Source of the DNA: Endomicrobiia bacterium
GTDB lineage: Bacteria; Elusimicrobiota; Endomicrobiia; PHAN01
NCBI GenBank assembly: GCA_030018875.1
Contig: JASEHK010000021.1
Span: forward strand, 1 to 14,230
Direction of reading: 5' to 3'
Length of the DNA: 14,230 nt
Shown: piece after piece, positions 1 through 5,830 of the stretch
Numbering within the stretch: the stretch's first letter is position 1
Layout: each line of letters starts with the position of its first letter
Position numbers and translations under genes: made by a program
The notes under the pieces: model-generated
The model's input: the letters and a program-made list of their open reading frames with translations, nothing else
What the model was told of the DNA's origin: nothing
Databases searched by the model: none

Positions 1-104
1 GTCCCGCCCGTCGGGCGGGGCGGCGCGGCGCGTCTGAGCTTTCGCAAAAGAGAAAGCCCGTCGAGCCTGTTGAGTTCGTCGGCGATAAAGTCGAGTTTAT
101 CCAC
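1..104 (-). CDS. bioF: Probable 8-amino-7-oxononanoate synthase, N-terminal fragment
   Basis: Thirty-four codons of an open frame run off the left edge. The likely start is a GTG at 104-102, seven bases after the ketosynthase stop (TAA, 114-112). The peptide begins VDKLDFIADELNRLDG and continues with LSLLRKLRR, which resembles the short amphipathic N-terminus of AONS/BioF enzymes before the PLP fold. BioF condenses pimeloyl thioester with L-alanine to give 7-keto-8-aminopelargonate in the cytosol. The identification rests on this resemblance plus position in the same operon as bioB. No catalytic residues are inside the window, and a 2-amino-3-ketobutyrate CoA ligase (same fold) cannot be excluded. 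There is no clear Shine-Dalgarno, so translational coupling to the upstream gene is likely. Codons near 3-19 contain a CCCGCCC/GGGCGGG inverted repeat. Confidence 0.6.
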   Translation of the reverse strand, partial: MDKLDFIADELNRLDGLSLLRKLRRAAPPRPTGG

Positions 105-111
105 GATTCGA

Positions 112-1209
112 TTACAGCGCGGGCTTCGCGCACACCACCGCTCCTATCTGAGAACCAAAGCCATACGACAAAGACATCGCGCGACGGACACACATACGCC
201 GTCCGGATTTTCCTTGTATAAAATCAAGCGGAGCCAGCGGACGAATCAGATTCAAGTTAGGCGGCGCGACATCTTCCGCCGTGGCCAATAGCGAAAAAAT
301 AAACTCGGCCAAACCGCCGGCTCCGAGCATATGTCCCGTGGCCGCCTTTGTCGAGGACACACCGATGGCGCCCGCGCGCCCGCCAAAGGCATCGAGTATT
401 GCACGGGCCTCAGCGGGATCATTTTCACGCGTGCCCGTGCCGTGCGCGTTTATGTAATCTATCTCATCAATGAAATTACCCGCCGCGGCTTTTATTGCCC
501 GCGTGATCGCGAGCGAGTCCCTTCCTATATTAATCACATCCGACGATGATGTCGCGCTTATTCCCGAAATCTCCGAGAGAATCTCGGCGCCGCGCGCCAT
601 AGCGCGGCTTTTTCGCTCGATGACAACGGCGGCCGCGCCCTCGCCCAGCGCAAAACCGTCCCGTCCCTCGTCGAACGGCCTCGCCGATGTCCGCGACAAT
701 ACTCCCATATTTCCGAACGCTCCGACATAAAGAGGTTCGATGGAAGCCTCGACGGCCCCGACGACGGCGGCATCGAAACTTCCGCTTTCAATCGCCGATA
801 TAGCGCAAAAAATGGACTGTATCCCTCCGGCGCAAGCGGCTACGGCGTTCTTGACACTCTTGGACGCAAAATCAAATTGCGACGCAACTCTCGCGCCTAC
901 GGAGCCCATCACATTGGAAAAAAAATCTTCGAAGATACCGGCTCCGGGCTTTGACTGCCCCATCACGAAACATACGGGAAACTCTCCAGGCAGACGCGCC
1001 TCGCCGATGGCCTCGCCGACAGCGGAAAGCAGCATTTTATACGCCCTCTCATGACCGACGAACTCCGACGGAGGCCGCGCATCCAAATATCCCCCCGCCC
1101 CTAGCGAGACGGCCGACTTACCGTCTATCAATGCCCGCCAGCTTGAACGCGCCGTGCTCCCCAAAGGCGTCACCGCGCCTACCCCCGTGACCACGACGGC
1201 GTCATTCAT
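112..1209 (-). CDS. FabF-like (KAS II type) beta-ketoacyl-ACP synthase in biotin cluster
   Basis: This 365-residue thiolase-fold condensing enzyme keeps the full KAS I/II active site: nucleophile Cys126 in NAVAACAGGIQSI, His256 in NAHGTGT, Lys288 and His293 in STKAATGHMLGA, and the C-terminal glycine-rich YGFGSQIGAVV. It should do decarboxylative condensation of malonyl-ACP with an acyl thioester. At 365 residues it is shorter than typical FabF (about 410), with a reduced segment before the nucleophile. Its ATG overlaps the stop of the upstream reductase in an ATGA, so the two are translationally coupled. The setting between bioB/reductase and bioF suggests chain extension towards the pimeloyl moiety rather than bulk fatty-acid synthesis. 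That role is inferred; a second housekeeping FabF is the simple alternative. Confidence 0.9.
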   Translation of the reverse strand: MNDAVVVTGVGAVTPLGSTARSSWRALIDGKSAVSLGAGGYLDARPPSEFVGHERAYKMLLSAVGEAIGEARLPGEFPVCFVMGQSKPGAGIFEDFFSNVMGSVGARVASQFDFASKSVKNAVAACAGGIQSIFCAISAIESGSFDAAVVGAVEASIEPLYVGAFGNMGVLSRTSARPFDEGRDGFALGEGAAAVVIERKSRAMARGAEILSEISGISATSSSDVINIGRDSLAITRAIKAAAGNFIDEIDYINAHGTGTRENDPAEARAILDAFGGRAGAIGVSSTKAATGHMLGAGGLAEFIFSLLATAEDVAPPNLNLIRPLAPLDFIQGKSGRRMCVRRAMSLSYGFGSQIGAVVCAKPAL

Positions 1210-1943
1210 ATTATCCTGGAATCCACGTTGAAAATCTGGCCCGAAACTGTCGTCAACTCCGATATAAAAACTACGAAACGCGCAAACTCTTCGTCGGAAG
1301 TGGTAACACCGAGCACACTTTCGGCAATATTTTTTCGATAATATTCTTCGGGAGCGGCGCTACCCATATCGGTCAGATGAAACCCCGGCAGAACACAATT
1401 GACCCGCACGCCAAATCGTCCTAATTCCCTCGCGGCTGTTTTCGTCAAAGAAATAAGACCGCCTTTCGCCGACGAGTAATTCGCCTCGCCGAAATTACCC
1501 CTCCATCCGACGATGGAAGAAATATTTATTATCGAGCCGGATTTTTGACGGGACATTACTTTGGCCGCTTCGCGCGTCACATAGAAGGCGCCGCTCAAAT
1601 CCGCTCCAATGACATCGTCCCATTCACCATCGGACATTTTTACGACGGCGCGGTCTCTTATTATCGCGGCATTGTTGACGACAACGTCAATCCTGCCGAA
1701 CTCTCTTATGACACTTTCCGTCATCTCGAAAACATCGGAAGACCTTGCAACGTCGGCGCGAAATTTTTGGGCCCGAAAGCCCTCTCCCCTCAACTCCCGC
1801 ACGAACTCATCCGCCGACTCCCCGGATTTATTATAATTGACACCGACGGCATAACCCGCCGACGCAAACTCTTTTGCTATGCGGCAACCCAAACCGCGGG
1901 ACGAGCCGGTCACGAGCGCGACTTTTTTTTCGTGCGTGTTCAT
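1206..1943 (-). CDS. FabG-like 3-oxoacyl-ACP reductase (SDR) in biotin cluster
   Basis: A classical short-chain dehydrogenase/reductase of 245 residues, the usual FabG length. Visible motifs are the cofactor loop TGSSRGLG (12-19), NNAA (90-93), catalytic Ser143 in NISSIVG and the YSSAK box with Tyr156 and Lys160. The tetrad Asn position reads ADLSG, so Asp115 stands in for Asn. Arg16 after TGSS suggests NADPH use. The product of the neighbouring ketosynthase, a beta-ketoacyl thioester, is the natural substrate. It follows bioB after 63 bases that hold a GC-rich inverted repeat, and overlaps the ketosynthase start by four bases. No good Shine-Dalgarno precedes the ATG at 1943. The SDR assignment is firm; the exact substrate is inferred from context. 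Confidence 0.9.
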   Translation of the reverse strand: MNTHEKKVALVTGSSRGLGCRIAKEFASAGYAVGVNYNKSGESADEFVRELRGEGFRAQKFRADVARSSDVFEMTESVIREFGRIDVVVNNAAIIRDRAVVKMSDGEWDDVIGADLSGAFYVTREAAKVMSRQKSGSIINISSIVGWRGNFGEANYSSAKGGLISLTKTAARELGRFGVRVNCVLPGFHLTDMGSAAPEEYYRKNIAESVLGVTTSDEEFARFVVFISELTTVSGQIFNVDSRII

Positions 1944-1973
1944 TTTTGGGAAAGATAAAGGCGCAGCGGCGCG

Positions 1974-2003
1974 CGGCGGCGCACGCGACTTTTTTCGCCG
2001 CCG
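1974..2003 (-). other. GC-rich inverted repeat between bioB and reductase gene
   Basis: CGGCGGCG at 1974-1981 is mirrored exactly by CGCCGCCG at 1996-2003 around a 14-base loop. On the transcribed minus strand it starts just after the bioB stop (TAA at 2009-2007). No U-tract follows the hairpin directly, so it is more likely an mRNA stability or attenuation element than a full terminator. Confidence 0.5.
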
Positions 2004-2006
2004 ATT

Positions 2007-3029
2007 TTATTGCGCGACTTCAAGGCCGAGGTCGGCGAGCATTTTCTTGTCTTCATCGCTCGAGCGGCCCGGCGTCGTGAGATAACCGCCCGTCATCATT
2101 CCATTCGCGCCCGCGAAAAAAATCCACGACTGCAAATCCCGCAGATTCACTTCGCGGCCGCCGCAGACACTTATATCTTTATCTGGCAAAATAAAACGAA
2201 ACGCCGCTATTAGTCCGAGTATTTCCCTCGCAGACAGCGGCGGCGCGTTTTCAAGCGCCGTCCCCACGACAGGATTAAGAAAATTGAGAGGCACGGAATC
2301 GGGATTTATTTTTTTCAAGGTTAACGCGAAATCGAGCCGGTCGCGCGGCGTTTCGCCGAGTCCGAAAAGTCCCCCGCAACAAAGTTCGAGACCGGCGGAC
2401 TTTACGGCGCGAAGTGTCTTTATACGGTCGGCATAGGTATGGGTAGCGCACACCGACGGGAAAAATCTTTCGGAAGTTTCGATATTGTGATGATATTTTT
2501 TAAGCCCGCATTCTTTAAGAAACGCAAGTTGCTCGATTGTAAGTTCGCCCAGAGACGCGCTGATTTTTGCGCGGACAAGTGGGCGAGAGGCATCGCCGGT
2601 ATATTCTTTTTGCGCGGTATCCGCGTCGGAAGATATTTTTTTAATTGCTTCTCCGACGCGAGCGACATCCTCGTCGGAGACACCTCGCCCCGAAGTCACC
2701 ACGCCGAAACATAACGCCCCCGACCGTGCCGCACGCTCGTAAGCCCCGTATATTTCCGATGGCGACACCAGGGGATACGACTTCACTTCGGCGCGAGAAT
2801 GTGCGCTCTGGGCGCAGAAACGACAGTCCTCGGAGCACATGCCGGACTTCGCGTTTATTATCGAGCAGAGTTTAACGGAATCGCCTTTGAATTTTTTCCT
2901 GATTTTATTAGCCCAATAAAGCAAATCGTCGAGTTCTTCGTCTTTCGACAAAAAAAGATATTCGAGTTCCTCGCGTTTTAACTCCTCGCAATTCAAAACT
3001 TTTTCGGCAATCTTACATAGTTTATTCAT
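2007..3029 (-). CDS. bioB: Biotin synthase (radical SAM), anaerobe-type auxiliary cluster
   Basis: Radical SAM enzyme inserting sulfur into dethiobiotin. With the ATG at 3029 it has 340 residues, normal for BioB. The SAM [4Fe-4S] motif is C65-x3-C69-x2-C72 in MCSEDCRFCAQSAH. Further family blocks are YHHNIETS (179-186), GGLFGLGET (219-227), PLNFLNPVVGT (247-257) and GGREVNLRDLQ (290-300) with Arg292. Aligned by eye with E. coli BioB, auxiliary-cluster ligands Cys97 and Cys188 correspond to Cys107 and Cys217, but Cys128 corresponds to Ser157 (KISASLGEL). Additional cysteines sit at 218 and 289 (SVCGGRE). An in-frame extension back to 3119 is rejected because it would cross the promoter and operator. 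The ATG at 3029 has AGGA eight bases upstream. First gene of the biotin operon. Confidence 0.95.
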   Translation of the reverse strand: MNKLCKIAEKVLNCEELKREELEYLFLSKDEELDDLLYWANKIRKKFKGDSVKLCSIINAKSGMCSEDCRFCAQSAHSRAEVKSYPLVSPSEIYGAYERAARSGALCFGVVTSGRGVSDEDVARVGEAIKKISSDADTAQKEYTGDASRPLVRAKISASLGELTIEQLAFLKECGLKKYHHNIETSERFFPSVCATHTYADRIKTLRAVKSAGLELCCGGLFGLGETPRDRLDFALTLKKINPDSVPLNFLNPVVGTALENAPPLSAREILGLIAAFRFILPDKDISVCGGREVNLRDLQSWIFFAGANGMMTGGYLTTPGRSSDEDKKMLADLGLEVAQ

Positions 3030-3036
3030 CTCACTA

Positions 3037-3065
3037 ATCCTACAATAAACAAAAAAAAATGTCAA
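3037..3065 (-). promoter_or_regulatory. Promoter of bioB, nearly leaderless
   Basis: On the minus strand TTGACA (3065-3060) is followed by 17 bases and TAGGAT (3042-3037). The -35 hexamer matches the sigma-70 consensus fully and the -10 at four of six. Only seven bases separate the -10 from the bioB ATG at 3029, so transcription would begin at or next to the start codon. The -35 lies inside the right half-site of the inverted repeat at 3058-3090, so a bound repressor would block it. Confidence 0.6.
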
Positions 3066-3090
3066 CCTGATAAAATCAAAGGTTGACATT
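3058..3090. promoter_or_regulatory. BirA-type biotin operator (inverted repeat)
   Basis: AATGTCAACCT (3058-3068) and AGGTTGACATT (3080-3090) form perfect 11-base arms around an 11-base spacer. The ATGTCAACC ... GGTTGACAT core resembles the BirA operator pattern TTGTAAACC ... GGTTTACAA known in front of biotin genes; here 13 bases separate the AACC and GGTT blocks, slightly fewer than the 14-16 usual in bacteria as I recall it. Its place directly before bioB supports repression by the bifunctional biotin ligase BirA. The arms also contain a TTGACA facing each way. Confidence 0.75.
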
Positions 3091-3111
3091 CGAACAAATG
3101 TTCGATATTTA
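3083..3111 (+). promoter_or_regulatory. Rightward promoter containing LexA-like palindrome
   Basis: TTGACA (3083-3088), 17 bases, then TATTTA (3106-3111) make a plausible plus-strand promoter. Its spacer contains TCGAACAAATGTTCGA (3090-3105), seven-base arms around AA, which fits the TCGAAC-N4-GTTCGA pattern of LexA boxes in Gram-positive and some other phyla. What would be transcribed is unclear: the only plus-strand frame encodes 54 residues of no recognised family, and the terminator at 3398-3417 would end the RNA. It may be an SOS-controlled small RNA, or the palindrome may serve another regulator. Confidence 0.45.
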
Positions 3112-3120
3112 CCGGACAAT

Positions 3121-3244
3121 GTTTATTTCAATCAAAAAAGGGTGGGGTTTAGATGAAAAGCAGAAAGAAATCCGATGGGGAATGTGGAACGTCCCCATTT
3201 TCACACGGTGGCAACCCCCATCTAAACTTGACGGAGTTTATTTC
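3121..3244. repeat. Nested inverted-repeat element flanked by GTTTATTTC direct repeats
   Basis: GTTTAGATG (3147-3155) pairs with CATCTAAAC (3219-3227), enclosing a second stem ATGGGGA (3175-3181)/TCCCCAT (3192-3198). The nine-base GTTTATTTC occurs on both flanks (3121-3129 and 3236-3244). On the minus strand the outer stem is followed by CCCACCC and a run of six T, so it could also end the small gene at 3379-3222. The GGGGACGTTCC/GGGGAATG palindrome resembles those near REP-associated IS200-like transposases, but no transposase is present here. Elsewhere in the gene-free stretch 3030-3494 I see only the promoters, operators, broken small gene and terminator listed separately. Confidence 0.4.
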
Positions 3245-3379
3245 TATGTTCTTTTTGGAATTTTAAATACCATTTATGCATAGCGGCAAGCGTGGAGCGA
3301 CGTTGTTTGGGAGATAACTCCAAAAACTTTCGCAAGGAGACGCCAAGCGCTATATTTCTTTTACACTAGGACAATACAT
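3222..3379 (-). pseudogene. Probable frameshifted small basic protein gene
   Basis: A strong Shine-Dalgarno (GGAGGT, 3389-3384) precedes ATG at 3379, but the frame stops after MYCPSVKEI at 3350. In the neighbouring frame the next 42 codons read straight on as ALGVSLRKFLELSPK and then QRRSTLAAMHKWYLKF, QKEHRNKLRQV, stop at 3224-3222. The composition, rich in Lys, Arg, Glu, Gln and hydrophobic residues, looks like real coding sequence and not like random frame. Adding one base near 3350 would give one protein of about 52 residues. I do not recognise the family. It may be a decayed gene, a sequencing deletion or a recoded short gene. It starts just after the terminator at 3398-3417 and no separate promoter is visible. 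Confidence 0.4.
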
Positions 3380-3397
3380 TTTGACCTCCAAAAAATA

Positions 3398-3417
3398 AAC
3401 CCCGCCAAGGCGGGGTT
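3398..3417. terminator. Bidirectional intrinsic terminator
   Basis: AACCCCGCC (3398-3406) and GGCGGGGTT (3409-3417) form a nine-base GC-rich stem with a tiny AA gap, followed on the plus strand by ATTCATTTTTT and on the minus strand by TATTTTTT. It would end the minus-strand toxin-antitoxin operon 78 bases after its stop and any rightward transcript from 3111. Confidence 0.85.
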
Positions 3418-3470
3418 ATTCATTTTTTACAACTGATAATATTGCTATGTGGGTGTGGTATTAGAAAGTC

Positions 3471-3484
3471 AGAGAGAGAGAGAG
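3471..3484. repeat. (AG)7 dinucleotide tract
   Basis: Seven AG units lie just downstream of the toxin stop codon. It is outside any coding frame, so slippage would have no coding effect; no role is evident. Confidence 0.6.
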
Positions 3485-3494
3485 TAACTGCGGG

Positions 3495-3779
3495 TTAATA
3501 AACTTCATCGTGGGAACCGATGTCAATCAGAAAAATATCGTCTTCTTTGTGCTCTTCGCTCTTTACGAAATCAAATACTATTCGCAGATCATATCCGATA
3601 CTGCATCCCCAAGTGCCGGACAATTTCCCTTTTAGTTTATGGGTTTCTAACCGGGGATCAAACAGGTCTTTAACCAAGAGATTAAGGGTTTCTTCAATAT
3701 CTTTCTTCAAAGTTGGACGCTTTTTAACAACCCGCCTAAAAGCCCTAACGAAGGTTTTACTCCAGACGAGTGTTCTCAT
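3495..3779 (-). CDS. RelE/YafQ-family mRNA interferase toxin
   Basis: A 94-residue RelE/ParE-fold toxin. Diagnostic blocks are the N-terminal WSKTFVRAFRRVVKKRP helix, the HKLKGKLSGTWGCSIGYDLRIVF core (47-69) with basic residues that line the RNA site, and the C-terminal IFLIDIGSHDEVY (82-94) with His90 and Tyr94 at the positions of the catalytic C-terminus in YafQ-like toxins. Such toxins cut mRNA on the ribosome until bound by their antitoxin. Its ATG overlaps the antitoxin stop in an ATGA. The operon ends at the hairpin 3398-3417. Length and motifs are complete, so it looks functional. Confidence 0.9.
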   Translation of the reverse strand: MRTLVWSKTFVRAFRRVVKKRPTLKKDIEETLNLLVKDLFDPRLETHKLKGKLSGTWGCSIGYDLRIVFDFVKSEEHKEDDIFLIDIGSHDEVY

Positions 3780-3997
3780 TCCGCAATTTCTTTCATCAGG
3801 TCGTCTACGGCGCCTTTTTTTATTTCCCCTCGAGAATATTGTTCCCTTGCTTCTTTTATTGTTTTTGCAAGCGATTCCCGCTTATGCTCTATCAATCTGT
3901 GTTGAAGTATATCAATAATGCTTTCTTGCTGATTTTCAGACAATGACTCAACTATATCCAACGCTTCGTGGAATGTTATATTCCGTTGGCCGCACAT
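3776..3997 (-). CDS. Antitoxin of the RelE/YafQ-type pair
   Basis: A 73-residue acidic/amphipathic protein directly before and overlapping the toxin. The middle LIEHKRESLAKTIKEARE (about 35-52) and the tail GEIKKGAVDDLMKEIAE match small antitoxins repeatedly found in front of YafQ/RelE toxins. It lacks an obvious ribbon-helix-helix or HTH motif; the N-terminal FHEALDIVESLSENQQESI may form the dimerisation part. A good Shine-Dalgarno (GAGGAGG, seven bases before the ATG at 3997) fits the higher translation expected of an antitoxin. It should neutralise the toxin by wrapping its C-terminal helix around it. Confidence 0.8.
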   Translation of the reverse strand: MCGQRNITFHEALDIVESLSENQQESIIDILQHRLIEHKRESLAKTIKEAREQYSRGEIKKGAVDDLMKEIAE

Positions 3998-4053
3998 TTG
4001 AATGCCTCCTCGGATATCTTTTCGATTTTAGAATGTTTACTTTTATTTTCTTT

Positions 4054-4743
4054 TTATATCACGTCGGAGAATTTGGCGAGTTCTATATTCTGGTCGAGGA
4101 AGTATTGTTTGAGCTGCGGCTGGCAACAGTGGGCGAGTTCGGCTTCGCGCCAAAGCTCGCCGTAACCGGGATGCGTCAGGAGCTCGGCGACTTTGTAATT
4201 CTCGTCTATATTTCCCCAATACCATCCCTCGATGCAATGATCGGTGTATTTCAGGCCGGATGAGTCGAGGGTTTTTTTAAGCGGCTCGTATTCGGAATAA
4301 TTTGAGAAGAATTTCTGCGGGAGACGCACGATTTTTATGCCGCGCTCTTTGGCGGCTTCGCAGACGAGCGGAAAAACTTCGGGATTGATATGGGCGTGAT
4401 GGTGAGAGTCCACATGGTCACAGGCGAATCCGAAAGAAAAAAATACATCGAATTGACGATGTATCTCTTTTTTGATTTCTTCCAAGCCGGGATGGGGGTC
4501 GGCAAAGCCTACGGCCATGCCCTTATGATGGTCTATCGTAAAAAATTTGTCGAGATTGAGATGAATCCCGATACCGAGCGCAGGATTTTCTTTGAGTCGG
4601 GCGAGCGCATCGGAGACGGCCTCGCCCTCGACGAACAGACTCACCGACGTGACGACCCCGTTCCTGTGGGCGACTACTATCCCGCGGTTAACGGACTCCC
4701 TGAGCCCCATATCATCGGCGTTAATTATAAGTTTTTTAGACAT
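4054..4743 (-). CDS. YdjC/ChbG-family carbohydrate deacetylase
   Basis: A 229-residue metal-dependent deacetylase of the YdjC/ChbG superfamily, which removes acetyl groups from N-acetylated sugars such as chito-oligosaccharides; the HpnK hopanoid enzymes are relatives. The metal and catalytic motifs are present: NADDMG (8-13) with Asp10 and Asp11, GIHLNL (59-64) with His61, CDHVDSHHHAHINP (108-121), and THPG (190-193). It is slightly shorter than ChbG (about 250 residues). No signal peptide, so it acts in the cytosol. It sits alone between the asd operon and a toxin-antitoxin pair, with its own promoter, so context does not name the substrate. Confidence 0.88.
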   Translation of the reverse strand: MSKKLIINADDMGLRESVNRGIVVAHRNGVVTSVSLFVEGEAVSDALARLKENPALGIGIHLNLDKFFTIDHHKGMAVGFADPHPGLEEIKKEIHRQFDVFFSFGFACDHVDSHHHAHINPEVFPLVCEAAKERGIKIVRLPQKFFSNYSEYEPLKKTLDSSGLKYTDHCIEGWYWGNIDENYKVAELLTHPGYGELWREAELAHCCQPQLKQYFLDQNIELAKFSDVI

Positions 4744-4755
4744 ATCCGGTGTCTC

Positions 4756-4784
4756 TTTATATCCGCGGGACGTGTTACTGACAA
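4756..4784 (-). promoter_or_regulatory. Promoter of the YdjC/ChbG gene
   Basis: On the minus strand TTGTCA (4784-4779), 17 bases and TATAAA (4761-4756) match sigma-70 at five of six positions each. Only twelve bases separate the -10 from the ATG at 4743, giving a leader of roughly five or six bases with no Shine-Dalgarno: a second nearly leaderless transcript in this window. Confidence 0.6.
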
Positions 4785-4792
4785 GCCGATGA

Positions 4793-5830
4793 TTATACCA
4801 AAAACTTCTTTTTCAAAAGAGTTTCGGCTATCTCCACAGCGTTTAATGCCGCGCCTTTCAACAAGTTATCAGAAACTATCCAAAAAGTCAAGGATTTTTT
4901 TGCCGACGACGATATGTCGCGTCTTATGCGCCCCACATAAGTTACTTGTTTGTTCTCGGCGTCGAGAGGCATAGGATATTTCTTCGCGGCGGGATCGTCC
5001 ACGACTTCCACGCCCGGAGATTTTCGGAGTATGTCGCGCGCGGCTTCCGGCGAAATATCTTTTTCGAACTCGACCCATACGGCCTCGGAGTGGGAGCGAA
5101 TGACCGGAACCCTGACGCACGTGGCCGAAAGTTCTATTGATTCGTCACGCATTATCTTTTTGGTCTCGTTGACCATCTTCATTTCTTCTTTGGTGTACCC
5201 ATTATCGAGAAATACATCTATCTGAGGAATCAGATTGAGGGCTATTTGATAAGCGAACTTCGACGGAGGCGGCACGGGCTTGCCTTCCGCAAGCGCTTTG
5301 GTTTGAGCGAGAAGTTCCTCTATCGCGCGGCCGCCCGCTCCCGAAACCGATTGATACGTGGCCACTATAACTCGGCGGATTTTAGCGGCGAGGTGCAGAG
5401 GGTTCAGCGCCACAACCATCTGTATCGTGGAACAGTTGGGATTGGCTATGATTTTTTTATCGGCAGCAAGGTCGTCGGGGTTTACTTCGGGAACCACCAA
5501 AGGAACGCGAGCGTCCATTCTGAACGCCGATGAATTGTCAACCACGAAGCATCCGGCGGCGGCAAACTTCGGCGCGTATTGTTTGGATATGTCTCCACCG
5601 GCGGAAAACAAGGCAAGGGCGGGCGCGCCCGATGGAAGAGCTGCGGCAAAATTCTCCAGATTCTTGACGGCGACTTCCTTCCCGCGGAAAACGACCTTCG
5701 TCCCTTCGGAACGCAAAGACGCAAGAGGTATTATTTCCCCGACGGGAAAATCCCTGACTTCAAGCATTCTCATCATTTCGCGGCCCACGGCTCCCGTGGC
5801 GCCGACTACGGCCACTTTGAACTTTTTCAT
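4793..5830 (-). CDS. asd: Aspartate-semialdehyde dehydrogenase
   Basis: A complete 345-residue enzyme reducing aspartyl phosphate to aspartate semialdehyde, the branch point to lysine/diaminopimelate, threonine and methionine. Motifs: NADPH loop GATGAVG (10-16), the DNSSAFRM block (98-105), catalytic Cys133 in NPNCSTIQM, SVSGAGGRA (161-169), and the acid/base His247 in RSHSEAV. The pattern is of the short bacterial/B. subtilis-like class, not of the E. coli class. Its ATG overlaps the aspS stop in an ATGA, so the two genes are co-transcribed and coupled, placing charging of Asp-tRNA and use of aspartate in one transcript. No terminator follows before the next promoter. Confidence 0.97.
   Translation of the reverse strand: MKKFKVAVVGATGAVGREMMRMLEVRDFPVGEIIPLASLRSEGTKVVFRGKEVAVKNLENFAAALPSGAPALALFSAGGDISKQYAPKFAAAGCFVVDNSSAFRMDARVPLVVPEVNPDDLAADKKIIANPNCSTIQMVVALNPLHLAAKIRRVIVATYQSVSGAGGRAIEELLAQTKALAEGKPVPPPSKFAYQIALNLIPQIDVFLDNGYTKEEMKMVNETKKIMRDESIELSATCVRVPVIRSHSEAVWVEFEKDISPEAARDILRKSPGVEVVDDPAAKKYPMPLDAENKQVTYVGRIRRDISSSAKKSLTFWIVSDNLLKGAALNAVEIAETLLKKKFLV

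Noticed and set aside
3030..3119. Extended N-terminus for bioB
   Set aside because: The extra 30 residues are encoded by the promoter and BirA-like operator and do not occur in BioB proteins.
3083..3283. Plus-strand 66-codon frame starting in the promoter region
   Set aside because: Its first codons lie in the promoter itself, the part from 3119 lacks a Shine-Dalgarno, and it runs antisense to a more protein-like minus-strand frame and through palindromes.
3112..3425. Known structured RNA (tmRNA, RNase P RNA, SRP RNA or 6S RNA)
   Set aside because: None of the conserved cores I know for tmRNA, RNase P or SRP RNA is present, and the fold does not clearly give a 6S-like long hairpin; a covariance search would be decisive.
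3471..3484. AG tract as a phase-variation switch
   Set aside because: It lies after the toxin stop and not in a reading frame or promoter spacer.
4390..4974. Plus-strand 194-codon open frame
   Set aside because: It crosses antisense over the YdjC/ChbG gene, its promoter and the end of asd, with no recognisable motif.
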